Positions 48,368 to 60,557 of a DNA stretch of 64,000 nucleotides are shown here, one piece after another; position 1 is the first letter of the stretch, and every line of letters starts with the position of its first letter. This DNA comes from Balaenoptera acutorostrata. Taxonomy: Eukaryota; Chordata; Mammalia; Artiodactyla; Balaenopteridae. The position numbers and the translations under genes are program-made. The stretch is taken from the NCBI RefSeq assembly GCF_949987535.1, contig NC_080066.1, forward strand, positions 89,609,600 through 89,673,599. The letters run 5' to 3'. The notes under the pieces are model-generated. The model had not been told where the DNA came from. It worked only from the letters and a program-made list of their open reading frames with translations, and ran no database searches.

Positions 48368-48915
48368 AGTGGCTTCTAGTTATTTATTACTGCAAAAAAA
48401 TCACCCCAAAATTTAGAGGTTTAAAACAATAACAATTTTATTATCTCCCATGGATTTGGAAAGGGCTCAGCCGGTTGGTTTGGCTGGGTCTCTTGTGAGG
48501 TTGCAGTCAGATGGTGACTGGAGCTGGGACAGCAGGTGCTAGAGCAGCTAGGAGCTGGCGGGGCATCTTTCTGTTCATGGAGTCTCAGGACCTCTCCATG
48601 TGGTCACTCCACGTGGGCTAGTTTGGGCTTCCTCACAGCATGGCAGCTTTAGAGCCAGACTGTTTGAATGGTAGCCAAAGGCTCTAGAAGAATTACTTCC
48701 ACTGAGCTAAGTGGAAGCTACATTGCCTTTTACAACTTGGCTTCAAAGGTCATTTTAACTGTTCTCTCTTGGCCAACAGTCATGACAGCTTGCCAAGTTT
48801 CAAGGGGAGGGGGCACAACATAGACCCCACCTCTCAATGGGAGGACGGTTGGGATGGGAGATATGGTTGTGACCATCTCTGGAAATGCCATCTGCCACAA
48901 GGTGACATATCTGTC
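48368..48915 (-). mobile_element. MLT1-like MaLR LTR
   Basis: The complement of an MLT1-type LTR: 'ttatttattactgcaaaaaa' at 48381, 'aaatttagaggtttaaaaca' near 48409, 'tcttgtgaggttgcagtcag' near 48491 and 'agaccccacctctcaatggg' near 48822. The open frames inside it are fortuitous. Confidence 0.65.
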
Positions 48916-49334
48916 ATTGCATTCCATGCAATTAGCAATCACTTTAATTTGCTGAATTGGAATGCAGTTTTCTACCATCACTGGCAGAAGAAAGCTAATT
49001 TTCTAGTCATTGAACTCTTGTAAAAATCAGAAACTACACTTAGAGTAGGATTAGCCTACTTGTTTCAGTTTTGGAGAATGCTTTTCTATCTGGTACACTC
49101 ACAATAGGCTTAGAGGAAAGGGACGATAAATAATAACTCTAGTCCATTTGGAATTCTTAGAGATTTATAGGTTTTAGGGTTCTGCTGTATAAAAGCAGGG
49201 TTTTCCCTATTTCATAGCAAAGCTTTTTCTATACAAAGAATCGATATCCAGAAAACATGGCTCTGTCACGCTGCAGCAGAGGACCAAGGCAAATGCACTG
49301 CTAGTCCTGGCATTTCTGATCTAGCTGATAACAG
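48916..49334. other. Unassigned stretch
   Basis: No gene or recognisable repeat is seen. Confidence 0.45.
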
Positions 49335-49590
49335 TAATGTAGACTTATATAGCACTTTCCTCCCTGGAAGGTGGCTAAAACAATGTCAACTTGTTAACAT
49401 TTAAAACTTTAACCTTTTCATAGCACTTTCACAGATTTTTTTATAATCTGTGGGCAGATTTACTCTCATTTGAATGATGAGAAAACAGAGAGGCACACGG
49501 ATATCAAGCGGCATAGGTCATATGGCTAACTGGTGGCAGACGCAGAAATATGAATTCAGGACCACCAAATGCAGGTTAGGGTTTCTTCCT
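49335..49590 (-). mobile_element. MIR SINE
   Basis: The complement of MIR: 'acttatatagcactttcctc' near 49344, 'gatgagaaaacagagaggca' near 49477 and 'tatggctaactggtggcaga' near 49521. A short inverted repeat, 'cacagatt' and 'aatctgtg', interrupts it near 49430-49453. Confidence 0.65.
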
Positions 49591-51424
49591 GCTCAGGGTT
49601 GTGGGGTAGGACAGGTATAAAATTTTCTGTGGCTAAAGAGACATAGAGGAAGTCACTGAGTCTCCCTTTTCTGTACATCATAAAGGGTATCCTTTGAAAG
49701 TGTGGCTATAGCCCACTCCTCTGATAGGAAGAGGAAGGGAAGGGGAAATCTTGGGGTTCTAAGTGTTTCAAAGAATGTCAGGAAGGTCACAAACCTTGAA
49801 AACATTGTTGATTCTCAGAATTTGATGTGTACTATATACAAAATGCTATTAATTGGTTGTAACCAAACTTCAGTGGAAATATTGTCAATGTATTGCGAAT
49901 ACAAGGTTTGCTAATCATTCAGGATCTCTTTCCAAGCTATTTACTCTAATCATAATATACTGTATGAAATTAGGAGGAATTTTAGCTGCTTTCATAATGC
50001 TAGAAATTGTACATGAGAGAGGTGTGTAAACTTGCTAGAAAGTGCTCATAATTGATGAGTTAAAAACTTGGTTAGTTATCTTATTTAGTTATACTAACAT
50101 CAATAATAAACTAAGGAATTTGTGGTCGTAAATGATCTCTCAGTGTAGAGATGTAGCAGTCCCACTCCTGTATTCCATCCCTCCCAACCAAAAGAACCAT
50201 ACAGAAATCAGCCTTAGACAGGCTGCAAATGCTTTCTCTGCTTCATTCTTTGAATTGAAAAGTTTTGTATTAACAGATATTCATAATATATCATGGTTTG
50301 GAATATATTCAAGTCAATTTATTAAAAAATAACGTGTACTGGCTGTGCTCCCATAAAACATTTCAGCATATGTACTCTTCTAAGGCCAGTTATGTTCAGT
50401 CAACTGGGATCTGCTATTGCCAAAAAACCATGCAACGTCTAAGGTTGAAAAGGCAGCTATGTATTTTGAAACTCCTGCCCATAAACATTTAAAAGACAAA
50501 TGGTATATCAAGCTATTATATAAATGACATTGTGTCTACATTCTTTTACAGTAATAAACATATCATTTATCTTGTTTGTTGCAACAAGAACATTCCATTT
50601 TGTCTTTGCATTGGTCATTTCTCACTATACCTTGTTCCCATCCTCCCCATCTGCATATTACAATTTTTTTTTTTTTTACTTCTGACCTTTGTCCACTCTA
50701 GTTTACTTCCAGCATTATTTGCTCGGTATTTCCCTTCTCTATTTAACTTGTCTTTCACTTTCCAGATTATTATTTTTTCATTATATGTTAATTACAAGGT
50801 AAAAAACGTATTTTGGGGATTAGGAATGATTGCCCAGAAAATAGAGACATTTGTCTTGAAGAGCATGTGATCTACTTAGGTGACATCACTCATTTATACA
50901 TAAGAAAGACCAAAAGAGACTTGTAAAGAGATACAAAATAGTGTTATGTAAAGTGTCTAAAAGCTAACAGGAGATTATTTATGATTAACCTCACAAGGCT
51001 GTCATGGAAAGGTAAGTGTCAAGCAGAGTGTCAGAGGATGGTGGCATTTCAAAGGCAAAAGGAAGAAGGAACAAGTAACATACAAGATGATGACAAATAG
51101 ATAGCCTGGTTGTCATGTTTGGTCTCCTAAAGGTCAACAAAAGAATTATAAATGGGAGTGCCAGCAATAGGTTCTCCTGAAGTTTCCATAAAAATTTGTC
51201 ACAATTCTCACTTTTTCTTTTTTCTTTTTATATGTTAAGCTATCCGAATGCATATACTCTAAATTGCCTTCATGTCCTCACCACTAATGTCTTTCATCCC
51301 AGACAATCTGGCTGCATTTCAGTTTGATTAACAAAAAGTTCACAGAGGTCCCCGATGACCTGACCTATTTGCCTATTCTGTTTTTGAGCTCAGTCCCTCT
51401 TATCTTAGACATCATTCAACACCA
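49591..51424. other. Unassigned stretch
   Basis: About 1.8 kb without a gene or named repeat; a poly(T) run sits at about 50664-50678. Confidence 0.5.
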
Positions 51425-52125
51425 TCTCCTTGACTTTATCTTCAGAAACATTGTACAATTGCTTTCCTTTCCAATTTGATGCCTGCCAAAGTCATTCTTA
51501 CAAAGTGGTCCTTCCATCTCCCTCATGCACGAATGGTTGTTCTCTTCTGAAGTTTAGTTTCGGTCTTGTACTTTTTCCTCAGTGTTCTGTTCCTTTCCAG
51601 CCAACAATTCCCACAATCCCACCCAATACATGTTTGCATCTGACTCTCCCAATGAAATCCTCAGCCCAGTATTTCTTATTGGCTATAGTTTGTCGTCACA
51701 CAGATTTCTTGCCAATAACAAGTGAGATGTAACCACAGCCAAGTTCGTTATAAAATCCCTATTCCCTACAGCAAACACCCACTTTCATGTCTTTGGCTTT
51801 ATTGATGATGAGGATAATCTCTTGCCTCTCTGTGTCCTTACTCATGGGAGGCCATCTTTAAGTTCTCATTTTCATTTCTCCATTCTGCCAAGTCTCTATA
51901 TTTTTATCTCCCTCTTAGGTCTTAGACATGTTCCTTTCTCTATTTCTGAAACCACTGTCTTCATCCAATCTCTAACAAACTCACAACTATTCTACCATAT
52001 TGACCACCGCCCTGGTTTCCACCCCTCCTTTCGTTCTCCCAATTTCAACTCACTCACATCTCAGCAACTTGCTTTTATGTAACTCTCCAGACTGGTCATA
52101 AAGTGTGCGCTCAATAAATGTTGGA
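51425..52125 (+). mobile_element. Possible old L2 copy
   Basis: It has the pyrimidine-rich look of L2 in the forward direction and ends with 'gtgtgcgctcaataaatgtt' at about 52105, a good L2 3' end. The first 600 bp are only weakly similar. Confidence 0.4.
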
Positions 52126-53184
52126 GGCTGACATTTCCTGTCACTTGAGACTACATTTTGGATGCACTGTATTTTTTCCCTCTTTTTCATTAGTGCCTGG
52201 AATGCTTTTTCCAAATGAAACTACCATCCTCTTTGTATTGAAATTCCTCTCGGCAACTGTGATCTTTTGGAAAAAAAAAATTTTAGTAGTATCTTGGTAA
52301 AGAAATTTTAGAGATTTAAGTGAGTCTGGTTTTTTTGAGACCTCACAGTTACTTTCTTTTTTGATTCTTATTGTCTGTTTAACTTGGCCTGTAAACCCAC
52401 AGGGCAGAAATTAGGTATAAAGTGTTCAGTTGTGTGAACAGCACTGGCGCTTAGTCAATAATGCACTGTCTACTTTTAGCTCTGCCTTTGCAAAGTGAAT
52501 GAGAAATCCTGCACTGAAAAGCCTGTAATGAAAAGATACACCATGGCCAAGAGGATATTGTGCAGATTGTATCATCACTTAGGTCACATGATAAATTCTC
52601 TCTGCAAAGGAGAGTTCACACATTCAGAGAAGAAAGTACGGCCAAAATTGTAGTGTTGGCACAGCTCAGGCCCAATTCTATCGGTTGTTTCTAGTAACTA
52701 TATAAACAGAAGCACAGAATCTTGAGCAGCTTATAATTAAAGACTTCTAAAGAACTGATCTGTATAAATACAGAGACTGTAAGTGTTCAGTTTATATAGA
52801 TTTTTAAAATAGAAGTGAGCTGACTCACAAACATCATTAAATGTGTACACAAACTACTCACTTCTTGATACGTAGCTATTATCTGATTACAAAAATAAAA
52901 CAATGCTAATGCAATACTTTCCAGAGCATATGCTCAAATTAATTGGCACAGTGCTCTAACTATAACATGCAAAGAATACAAGGTGATTCCCCTCTTTCAT
53001 TGCAAAAATATCAGAAATTAAAAATTTGCAAAAGTTCTAGCTTTCAGGTGACTTTTCAGCTTCTCTCTTTAAATTGGTAGACTCAAATGTTTTTATTCTC
53101 TCCCCTTTCACTCTTCCCTAAAATGTCACCCTACTGCTCTAACTGCTTACCCACTGCAAGGTACTGCTGGGCAACAGTCCCATA
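52126..53184. other. Mostly unassigned stretch
   Basis: No gene is seen. A weak L2-like 3' end lies at 52385-52470 ('agggcagaaattaggtataa', 'cactggcgcttagtcaataa'). Confidence 0.45.
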
Positions 53185-54065
53185 TCAAATGCATTCACTA
53201 AATATTACTGCACATCTACTGTGTAACTAGGCATTTGAGATACAACAGTGAGACAAATCAACAAAAATCCTCTCCCACGTGGAGTTTACACTCTAGAGGA
53301 GGAAAGCTAACAACAAATGAAAAGAAGGAGAAAATTAAGTGGATAATTTTATCCACTTAATTATTAGGCAGAATTAGGGACTCTCAGGGTGAGGACAATG
53401 GCAAAGGATCACGGCAGGCCTCATGAAGGCGATATTTGCGCAGATTTGAAGAAGGTGAGGGACTTACCCCTCTGTAAAAAGAACATACCTGGTAGAAGAA
53501 CAGCAAGTACAAAGGACTGGGGGCAAGAGCATGTAAAGAGGGTTTCAGGAACAGGAAGGAGACCAGTGTGGCTGGAGCACCATGAGCAAGGACATAGGAG
53601 ATTTTATGAGAGGAGAGGAGAGACGTAAGAAAGAGTCAAATCCCATAGGAACTCATAGGCTGTTATAAGGATTTTGGCTTTGACTGTGTGTGAGATGAAA
53701 ATCTATTATGGCATTTTGAGCAGAGGAGTGACAGGGTCTTAACTACATTTTAAAAGATCACTCTCGCTGCTGTGTTGAGAAAGGATCTAAGAAATCAAGA
53801 GAGGAAGCAGAGAGACCAGTCAGGAGGCTACTGCCGTCAAGAGATGATGGAAGCTTGTACCACAGTGGTAGCAATGAAGGTAGTGAGAAGGGTAGGATTA
53901 AGGATATATTCTGAATATAGAGTCAACAGGATTTTCTGAAAGATTATATGTAGAAGAGAGAAGCACAGGATAACCCCAAGATGCTTTGGTCTGAGCAACT
54001 GACATGGGGAAGACTGCAAGTTGAATGAATTTGGGCAGAAAGGTTGGAAATTCACTTTAGGATAT
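53185..54065 (-). mobile_element. Well-preserved L2 copy
   Basis: Landmarks of the L2 complement occur in order: 'ggagtttacactctagagga' at 53281, 'gcaggcctcatgaaggcgat' near 53413, 'aggagaccagtgtggctgga' near 53557, 'ggattttggctttgactgtg' near 53669, 'agcagaggagtgacagggtc' near 53720, 'tcaagagatgatggaagctt' near 53836 and 'gatgctttggtctgagcaac' near 53980. A 12-bp inverted repeat interrupts it at 53333-53362. Confidence 0.85.
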
Positions 54066-54744
54066 GTGATGTCAGACAATTCCTTCACACTATCCAAATT
54101 TGGTAGCAGTCATACATTAAAAGTCCCAAGAATGAGACAGCTTTTACAAGCCACCCCCTAACTCATCCCAGATTTTGGTAGAAGCTTAAGTCACAACAAG
54201 GGCACGGAGAGAGAAAGAGAACTACATAGGCTCATGAGCCAAAGAGATTTTTAGGGTGTTAGTTTTGGTGCCTTCAAGGCAAACAGTAGAAAGGTGGAAA
54301 TGTTGAAAAAAAAAAAAAAAAAACAGGCCCAAGGTTTTTATTTTGTCTCACCTCTAAGAAAAATAAAATCTATAATTATAGCAAAGTGGCGGGATCATTT
54401 GCATTGGACTCTGACTCAGACAAATCAGTGCTGTACAGGCCTCTTGAAGATAGTCCTCCTTTAGTCAGAGGGAATGAAAGTGATTAAGAGCCAGCCTGTC
54501 AGCGAGGTTGGTATCCGATGTGGGAGATCACTTCTTTTTCCACTTAAACTACTAGACACGGCTTAGTTCCTTTGTTAATTTCAGACTGTGTGGGTGGGGA
54601 ATAATTTAGAATGAAGGAATAGAATTAATATTATGTAGGCAAATGTGCAAAGGGAAGCTTGTACAATTTATTTTCAGTTACGCTGGAACTGATTATTCAA
54701 CAACTCTTCTGAAATGCTTGTAGATAACTAATAATTTTGACACG
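54066..54744. other. Unassigned stretch with poly(A)
   Basis: No gene is seen. A run of 18 A lies at 54306-54323 without a recognisable element upstream. Confidence 0.45.
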
Positions 54745-54875
54745 TTGGTTCATTCAACAGTAAACATTTAATATTGCTCCCTAGGATCATGGATTGTATT
54801 AGTGGTGCGGGTAAAAACATAGTAAGGCATGACCTTGCCCTCAAGATCACTGTAGGCCTTCCAAGCCTATAAGAA
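54745..54875 (-). mobile_element. L2 3' end
   Basis: 'ttggttcattcaacagtaaa' then 'taatattgctccctaggatc' and 'gcatgaccttgccctcaaga' form the complement of the L2 3' region. Confidence 0.6.
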
Positions 54876-55192
54876 GGCTAGATGTTCCTTACAATAATCT
54901 GAATTTGGAATGGCCACGAGGCAGCAGTTGGCTAACTAGGTGTTTGACTAAAGGAACCACTGAAAATTCCTCTTTTAGGGTGAGGAATACTCTTTTAAGT
55001 GTTTTAAGTGTTAGTGAGGGACAGACAACCAAACCAACCATTTTTAATGCTGGTTCCAAGCAATCATTTTTCCACAACATTTTTCTACATCATAGGCTTG
55101 AAAAGATTATATTTCCACTTTAGATACATATTTAAAATATATATTAATCATTTAGAGTCTATTAAAGCATCACAAATGGTTATTATCTGTAT
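54876..55192. other. Unassigned stretch
   Basis: No gene or recognisable repeat is seen. Confidence 0.45.
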
Positions 55193-55495
55193 TAGTCAGG
55201 TCAGGCTAACAATGATATGGTAACAAACAGCCCCCAAACTCAGCGCCTTAACATAGGAAATGAAGTTTTTATTTGCACTAGTGTCTAATATGGTGGAGGC
55301 TCTCCTCTCTAGAGTTAATCAGAGACCAAAGTGCTGGAATACTCAGCCTAGGCCCTCAGGGGATGAAAGACTGGTTAACTGAGCATGGGTTTCTCAGTGA
55401 CTCATGCCATTCCCTTCACAGCCCTTAGGCCAAAGCTAATCATATCATTCCTACTAAATTGCAAGGATACGTACTGGGAAATATAAAGAATATTT
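55193..55495 (-). mobile_element. MLT1-like MaLR LTR
   Basis: 'tattagtcaggtcaggctaa' at 55191, 'caaacagcccccaaactcag' near 55222 and 'aagtttttatttgcactagt' near 55263 match the same LTR subfamily as 15150-15515, in the same orientation. It ends near 'ggaaatataaagaatatttg', as that copy does. Confidence 0.65.
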
Positions 55496-55525
55496 GGTGA
55501 GTTCTTTTTTTTTTTCCATCCCTCC

Positions 55526-55672
55526 TTTTTTTTTAAGTTGTTTGTTTTTATTATTATTTTTATTATTATTGGCCATGCCACACGGCTTGTGGGATCTTAG
55601 TTTCCCGACCACGGATTGAACCCGGGCCCTCGGCAGTGAGAGTGCAGAGTCCTAACCAGTAGGAGGTCCCCC
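55526..55672 (-). mobile_element. Short tRNA-Glu SINE (CHR-related)
   Basis: On the minus strand it begins near 55672 and shows a diverged A box, then the B box 'gggttcaatccg' and 'tgggatcttagtttcccg' on the plus strand. The tail is an ATT/TTA-rich tract at about 55548-55570. It lacks the long 3' body of the full CHR elements and is more diverged. Confidence 0.8.
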
Positions 55673-56764
55673 CATGCCATCTTTCTGTTTATTTGAAAAA
55701 TCCAGAGCATGATTCTTCTCTAAGATGTACACAGAAGTTGGTTGAAAACTATTTTTAAGAACCTTTCAAACTTCTTAACAAAAATCAGATGAAAGGATCA
55801 ACTTATTCCAGTCAGTAGTGCTTCTATCCAGAAAAGAGCTCAGTATGAATCTTGCCTCTCTCAAGAGCCAGATCAGAACAAGGCCAACTGAGCCAGAGCA
55901 TTCTGAGGGTCCAGCAGACACCAGCCTCAGCACCTTCCTTAGCTAAAGTGCTCAGAAGGAATGAATCTGGCCCAACTGAAGAAGGAGCCACGCGTCTTCA
56001 TACTTGCCATATGCAGTTCATTGCTTCTCATCAGGGCCTCTGAGTGTGTATATTACAGGACACAAGGTACGTGCGGAAAACAGAGCTTCTACCATACAGC
56101 CAGATTTTATCATGAAAGGTGGAGACAGAGTAGAGGGAGAAAATCTATGTTACTAATGGTTTGAAGGGTTATGGAATCAAAGACAGGAACTGATTGTTTT
56201 ATAAACCAGGCTGCCTCTACTGTAGGAACCTCACAGAAATTTCAGGCTGCTGTTTAGAATATCTCCTTCCTCATTCAGGAAAACAGTCTTTTCAAGTATA
56301 ACCTTCTAAGAAGCCCCGCTTCCTCACCGCCTACAGCTAACCACAAAATCTGCGAAGAATAAGGCAAAGTATAAAAAGGGACTGAAACTTGAACATGGTG
56401 TTTCCAAAATAGTTAAGTTTAAAATCTGGCCATTCTCCACTAACTTGCAAGCCAGTGGTTTATTTTTAACATTTATTATCTTTCTTTGGAATCAAGATAA
56501 AGCTGTCGAAGAACTGTAGCCTATGTGTGTATCTGGGTGTGTGTGTTGTTTCTGATGACCAGCTGTGTTTAGTCCCTCTTAAAGGTCAAAGGAAGGCTCC
56601 TTTTTCTTCCCATCTGGCATATTTCTTACAAAGAACACACTGATATAAGCACACATACTCCTCTTGCGTGCTAGGTCTTGCCCTTGGATTGATTCCGGCT
56701 TAGTCAATGGGCCCTCACATATGATTCTGAGGGAGTTACACCATGTGGGACCACACACTATCCA
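55673..56764. other. Unassigned stretch
   Basis: About 1.1 kb without a gene or named repeat. Confidence 0.45.
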
Positions 56765-56875
56765 TTTGTAGAATGAATTCTATATGCCAGACGCTATTTA
56801 TGTGCTGTGTAGGATACAAAGTTGGATCAAACAGAGATTTGACTCATGAATTAGCTTCAGTCCAATAGTCTGTCA
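56765..56875 (-). mobile_element. L2 3' end
   Basis: 'ttctatatgccagacgctat' near 56778, then 'ttggatcaaacagag' and the following block form a diverged L2 complement. Confidence 0.5.
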
Positions 56876-58157
56876 CCTGCCTTTAGTTCATCTTTCTGAA
56901 GACTGAGGAAAACGAAGTTGTATTTCTATATCACTTGCTCATGGAGGCAGTCAAAATAAGAAAAACAGCAGAAAATTATCAGGATGGCATGTAGCAAGAA
57001 GAGACAGAGGGACAGAAGACAGAAAAAGAAAAACTATCTGCTTTGATTCTGATAGTTTACCTTTAGAGCCAAAAACGTTCTCCTTCGGCTTCAGTGTCTC
57101 GTCACCATCAGCCTGTGGGGCGTGGCAATCTGGGCGATCCAGAACACATGCATTTCACCAGGATTAAACCCCTGTTCTCAAACTGCTTCCTCCAAACTTT
57201 CTTATTTTTGTCAGTCCTTTCAATATTCATTACCAGACTTGAAACACAGAGTTATCTTGTTTCTCCTCTTCTCTTTCAGCCCCCAAACCTAATTACTCTG
57301 CCCAAGATTACCACACATTTCTCCCGTTCCCTTAACAATGCAGTATCTTAACTGAGGCCTCATCCTTGCAAACCTAGATGGTTGTCGTTTCATACTTGGC
57401 TATCTCACATTTAGTCTGCCACCTCCACACCATCATTTATGATTTTAGGTGACATTTTGGCAATGTTGGAATTTATTGAGATGATAATAACTTATGTCCT
57501 TGCTAAAAATCTTAACATTCAGAATTTTGATGTAATTACTGAATGCCCATCTCATAGCTTACATTTTCAAAAGCATAAGGGAGCTCTGGACAGAATGTGA
57601 CTATCACAGTACCAATGACTTCTTTCTCTTAATCTTTTCCACATCTTATAACTGAATTAATTTTGACATCTAAGCCATATTTTATACTTATTCCATTATG
57701 CTTTGGAGAGAGACTAAGAGTTATCCATGGATTCCAAGGTTGTGAAGGTGTACCTCTATCTCTGTAAATCAGGCTCTCCCATGCTCCAAAACTTCAGTGA
57801 GTTCTTTTTCTAATTAATCATTAATCTCAACTAAAACTGTCCCAGAATGTGTAATACATGAAATATTGAATTGCAGTGTTTGACAGAAAAAAATCCTGGC
57901 AAAATTAAGCAAAAGATTCATTAAATTCAGTAATCACACAAATATCTATACAATGGGTCCATTTTTGTTAAAATCTAAACCGTGGTATCATGAGGCAAAA
58001 ATCATCATTTTAGCTGGAGAAACTGACTGGTTAATAAAAAGCCACTGAAGTCTCCATTTTGCTTTTATTGCTGTTATTCTGTATGACAAGCTGTTGTTTA
58101 GAAGGCACACTTTACAATGGTAAGATACTTGGACATATGTCTAAAAATCAAGAAAGG
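56876..58157. other. Unassigned stretch
   Basis: No gene is seen. The part 57180-57420 has the pyrimidine-rich look of a decayed L2 but cannot be aligned confidently. Confidence 0.45.
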
Positions 58158-58209
58158 TATTTACATTGCTGGACTACTACCTTTTATTAGTAGTCCAGCA
58201 ATGTAAATA
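58158..58209. repeat. Perfect 22-bp inverted repeat with 8-nt loop
   Basis: The arms 58158-58179 and 58188-58209 are exact reverse complements; the loop is 'ccttttat'. It would fold as a strong hairpin. It resembles no MITE I know. Its likely origin is a template-switch mutation, although a small RNA hairpin cannot be excluded. Confidence 0.95.
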
Positions 58210-58394
58210 ACTCAAGGGCCTGACTCAAACTTATATTTGCACTGTCCTTGAAAAGAGCTTAGCAAAAGAAATTAAGAGTATATTTAAGATGGAAGTGATA
58301 ATATCTAAAATACTAAAGAACAGACAGCATTTATCACAATTGATAATTTTAGATTAGAGTTTGTTTATAGCTTATAAATAGTGCTTTGCCACTA

Positions 58395-58470
58395 TATCTC
58401 AGCACTTAGCCCACTGTCTGGTACAAAGACTCAGAAAATTTTTGTGGAATGAATGAAATTTTTTGAGTAT
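58395..58470 (+). mobile_element. L2 3' end
   Basis: 'atctcagcacttagcccact' followed by 'gtctggtacaaagactcaga' and 'gtggaatgaatgaaat' is an L2 3' terminus. Confidence 0.6.
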
Positions 58471-58899
58471 CCTACAAACATTGGAAGGATCCATTCACAA
58501 GTAATAAATTAATCATTTTACCCACTCTTTAAAAATAGCTCATTAAGTTTTTGACAAATCACTGATGGCCTAGTTTATTTCATGGTTTTAAAAATAATTT
58601 TTCACATCTTAAAAATTCACACTTCTCACCAAAGCAAAATGGTGAGATTTTACATTTGATCATTCAGATTTTTAGTTTTTCTAAGCTGAACTGTTTTAAT
58701 TTGGAAAACACAGTAGTTCTCACAAGGGATGCACAGACCAACTCATAATTTGGAGTGGTTAGTTTTAGAGCTGCTTTTTCATCTCAAGTGTGGTCACATG
58801 ATCTCTTTAGCACATTTGCCTATTATGTTTCCTCTTGGACAAAGCCAAGTCACTTGGCCTCTTTTATTCTTTTTTTTTGGATGATTACTTACTAATTCT
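58471..58899. other. Unassigned AT-rich stretch
   Basis: No gene or recognisable repeat is seen. Confidence 0.45.
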
Positions 58900-59010
58900 G
58901 TGTGTGGATGTATACACATATTTGCACATATGTGTATGTACAAATATATGTATACATGTACATTACATATATATGTGTGTATATGTATATGTTTCTGTGT
59001 GTGTATATAA
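58900..59010. repeat. Imperfect (TG/TA/CA)n microsatellite
   Basis: Alternating purine-pyrimidine steps run for over 100 bp, with interruptions. Open frames on both strands here are created by the repeat. Confidence 0.8.
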
Positions 59011-59183
59011 AAAGAGGGGGAATGAGAGAATGAATCAGAAAACTGTCAGCTTTTAATAAGAAAAGATTCTTCCCCCCTTCCAAAATTCACCACCCTAAAC
59101 ATAAATTGCTCTTTATTAGTTTCTATTGATCTATATTTATAAGCCATATTTATTCAGGAAAATATGTCCCTACCCTCTCTCTC

Positions 59184-59296
59184 TTTTTTTTTTTTTTTTT
59201 TTGGCCGTGCTACACGGCTCCCAACCAGGTATTAAACTCATGCCCCCCTGCAGTGGAAGCACGGAGTCCTAACCACTGGACTGCCAGGGAATTCCC
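59184..59296 (-). mobile_element. Short tRNA-Glu SINE (CHR-related) with internal deletion
   Basis: On the minus strand it starts near 59296 ('aattccctggcagtccagtg'). The A box region is intact and the B box ('gagtttaatacc') is diverged. The tail is a T run of 19. Relative to 55526-55672, about 17 bp are missing between 'acacggct' and 'cccaaccagg'. Confidence 0.85.
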
Positions 59297-60198
59297 CTTT
59301 CTCTTCTTACCTCTATGTTATAAAAATAGAGGATGTAAGAATCAAACCTATATAGTTTCATAGAGTAGACACTGGCTTTTCTGCCAGTTGTTTTCAGTGA
59401 GGGCATTACTCTTGGCTCTTCTGGATTCATTAATGATTTTGTGAACACACAGCTCTCCTCTGAAAGGAGAAAACATCTTTTAGGGCTCAACAGTCTCAGG
59501 CATTGCTCAACGCACTGGAAACTCACCCCACTAGAGCCATGTCTCATTGATGATGGTTGGGGTGAATATTTAAAAGAATAAAAAGGAGCCATTGATACTC
59601 TTAACAGATTTCAAGGTTGTCTCAATGAATACAAAGTCTTGTGCATACACAGATTTATGAAATAAATAAGAGGCTTATCTATAATTATTATCCTTGTTTC
59701 AACAGGAACACTAAGATATCTTTTAGTCACGTAAGACGTGTCTTGATGTCAGACGCATTTTCAACTGCACTGTATCTGAAGTCTAAACTGTTCAGTTCTT
59801 TTGTGCATGTGAATCAACAGGCAGTATTGAAAACATCACACAAGAAGCATTTTTGTGGGTGCCCTTGGAATTGAGGTCAGCATGATTCATTCACATTTAC
59901 ATGCTGGACCTTGAGGCACAATGACAAAACTATCCCTGCTGTCCATAGTGGTAATGCTGCCAGCCAGCCCGATGTCCAGCCCACAGCTCCATCCAGCCAA
60001 CCAGGAAGCTGTGCTTAGTGGGCAATCTGGGATCACCATGGAAGGATACAGGTTTGCTGAACAGTGGGAAGAGGAGCAGAGAGAGAATAGAGTTCATACT
60101 GAGGATAAAGAGCAAGGAGTGGAGATGTGGACTTGGAACCATTTAGGCTGTAAGCAATGTTAGAAGGGGAGGAGGATCGTGTTTCAACTGGTGTTATG
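59297..60198. other. Unassigned stretch
   Basis: No gene or recognisable repeat is seen. Confidence 0.45.
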
Positions 60199-60210
60199 CT
60201 CAAATTGTGC

Positions 60211-60557
60211 GCTTTTTTTTTTTTAATAGAAATGCGTATTGCTGAACACTCCTTTTTTTTTTAATTTTTATTTATTTATTTATTTATTATTTTTGGCTGT
60301 GTTGGGTCTTCGTTTCTGTGCGAGGGCTTTCTCTAGTTGCAGCAAGCGGGGGCCACTCTTCATCGCAGTGCGCGGGCCTCTCACTGTCGCGGCCTCTCTT
60401 GTTGCGGAGCACAGGCTCCAGACGTGCAGGCTCAGTAGTTGTGGCTCACGGGTCTAGTTGCTCCGCGGCATGTGGGATCCTCCCAGACCAGGGATCGAAC
60501 CTGTGTCCCCTGCATTGGCAAGGCAGATTCTCAACCACTGCGCCACCAGGGAGGCCC
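60211..60557 (-). mobile_element. CHR-type tRNA-Glu SINE with double A-tail
   Basis: The 5' end is at 60557 (minus strand 'ggggcctccctggtggcgca'), the A box is 'tggcgcagtgg' and the B box 'ggttcgatccc'. After the usual (TTTA)n and T run (60253-60296), there is a 28-nt non-repeat piece at 60225-60252. A second T run follows at 60213-60224. The target duplication 'ctcaaattgtgc' is at 60199-60210 and 60558-60569, so the extra piece lies inside the insertion. Confidence 0.93.

Noticed and set aside
49430..49453. Inverted repeat 'cacagatt' and 'aatctgtg' in a MIR
   Set aside because: Arms of 8 bp with a T-rich loop occur by chance often enough; not strong enough for a template-switch claim.
58900..59083. 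Frames on both strands rich in Tyr, Ile, Cys and Val
   Set aside because: They are products of the TG/TA/CA microsatellite.
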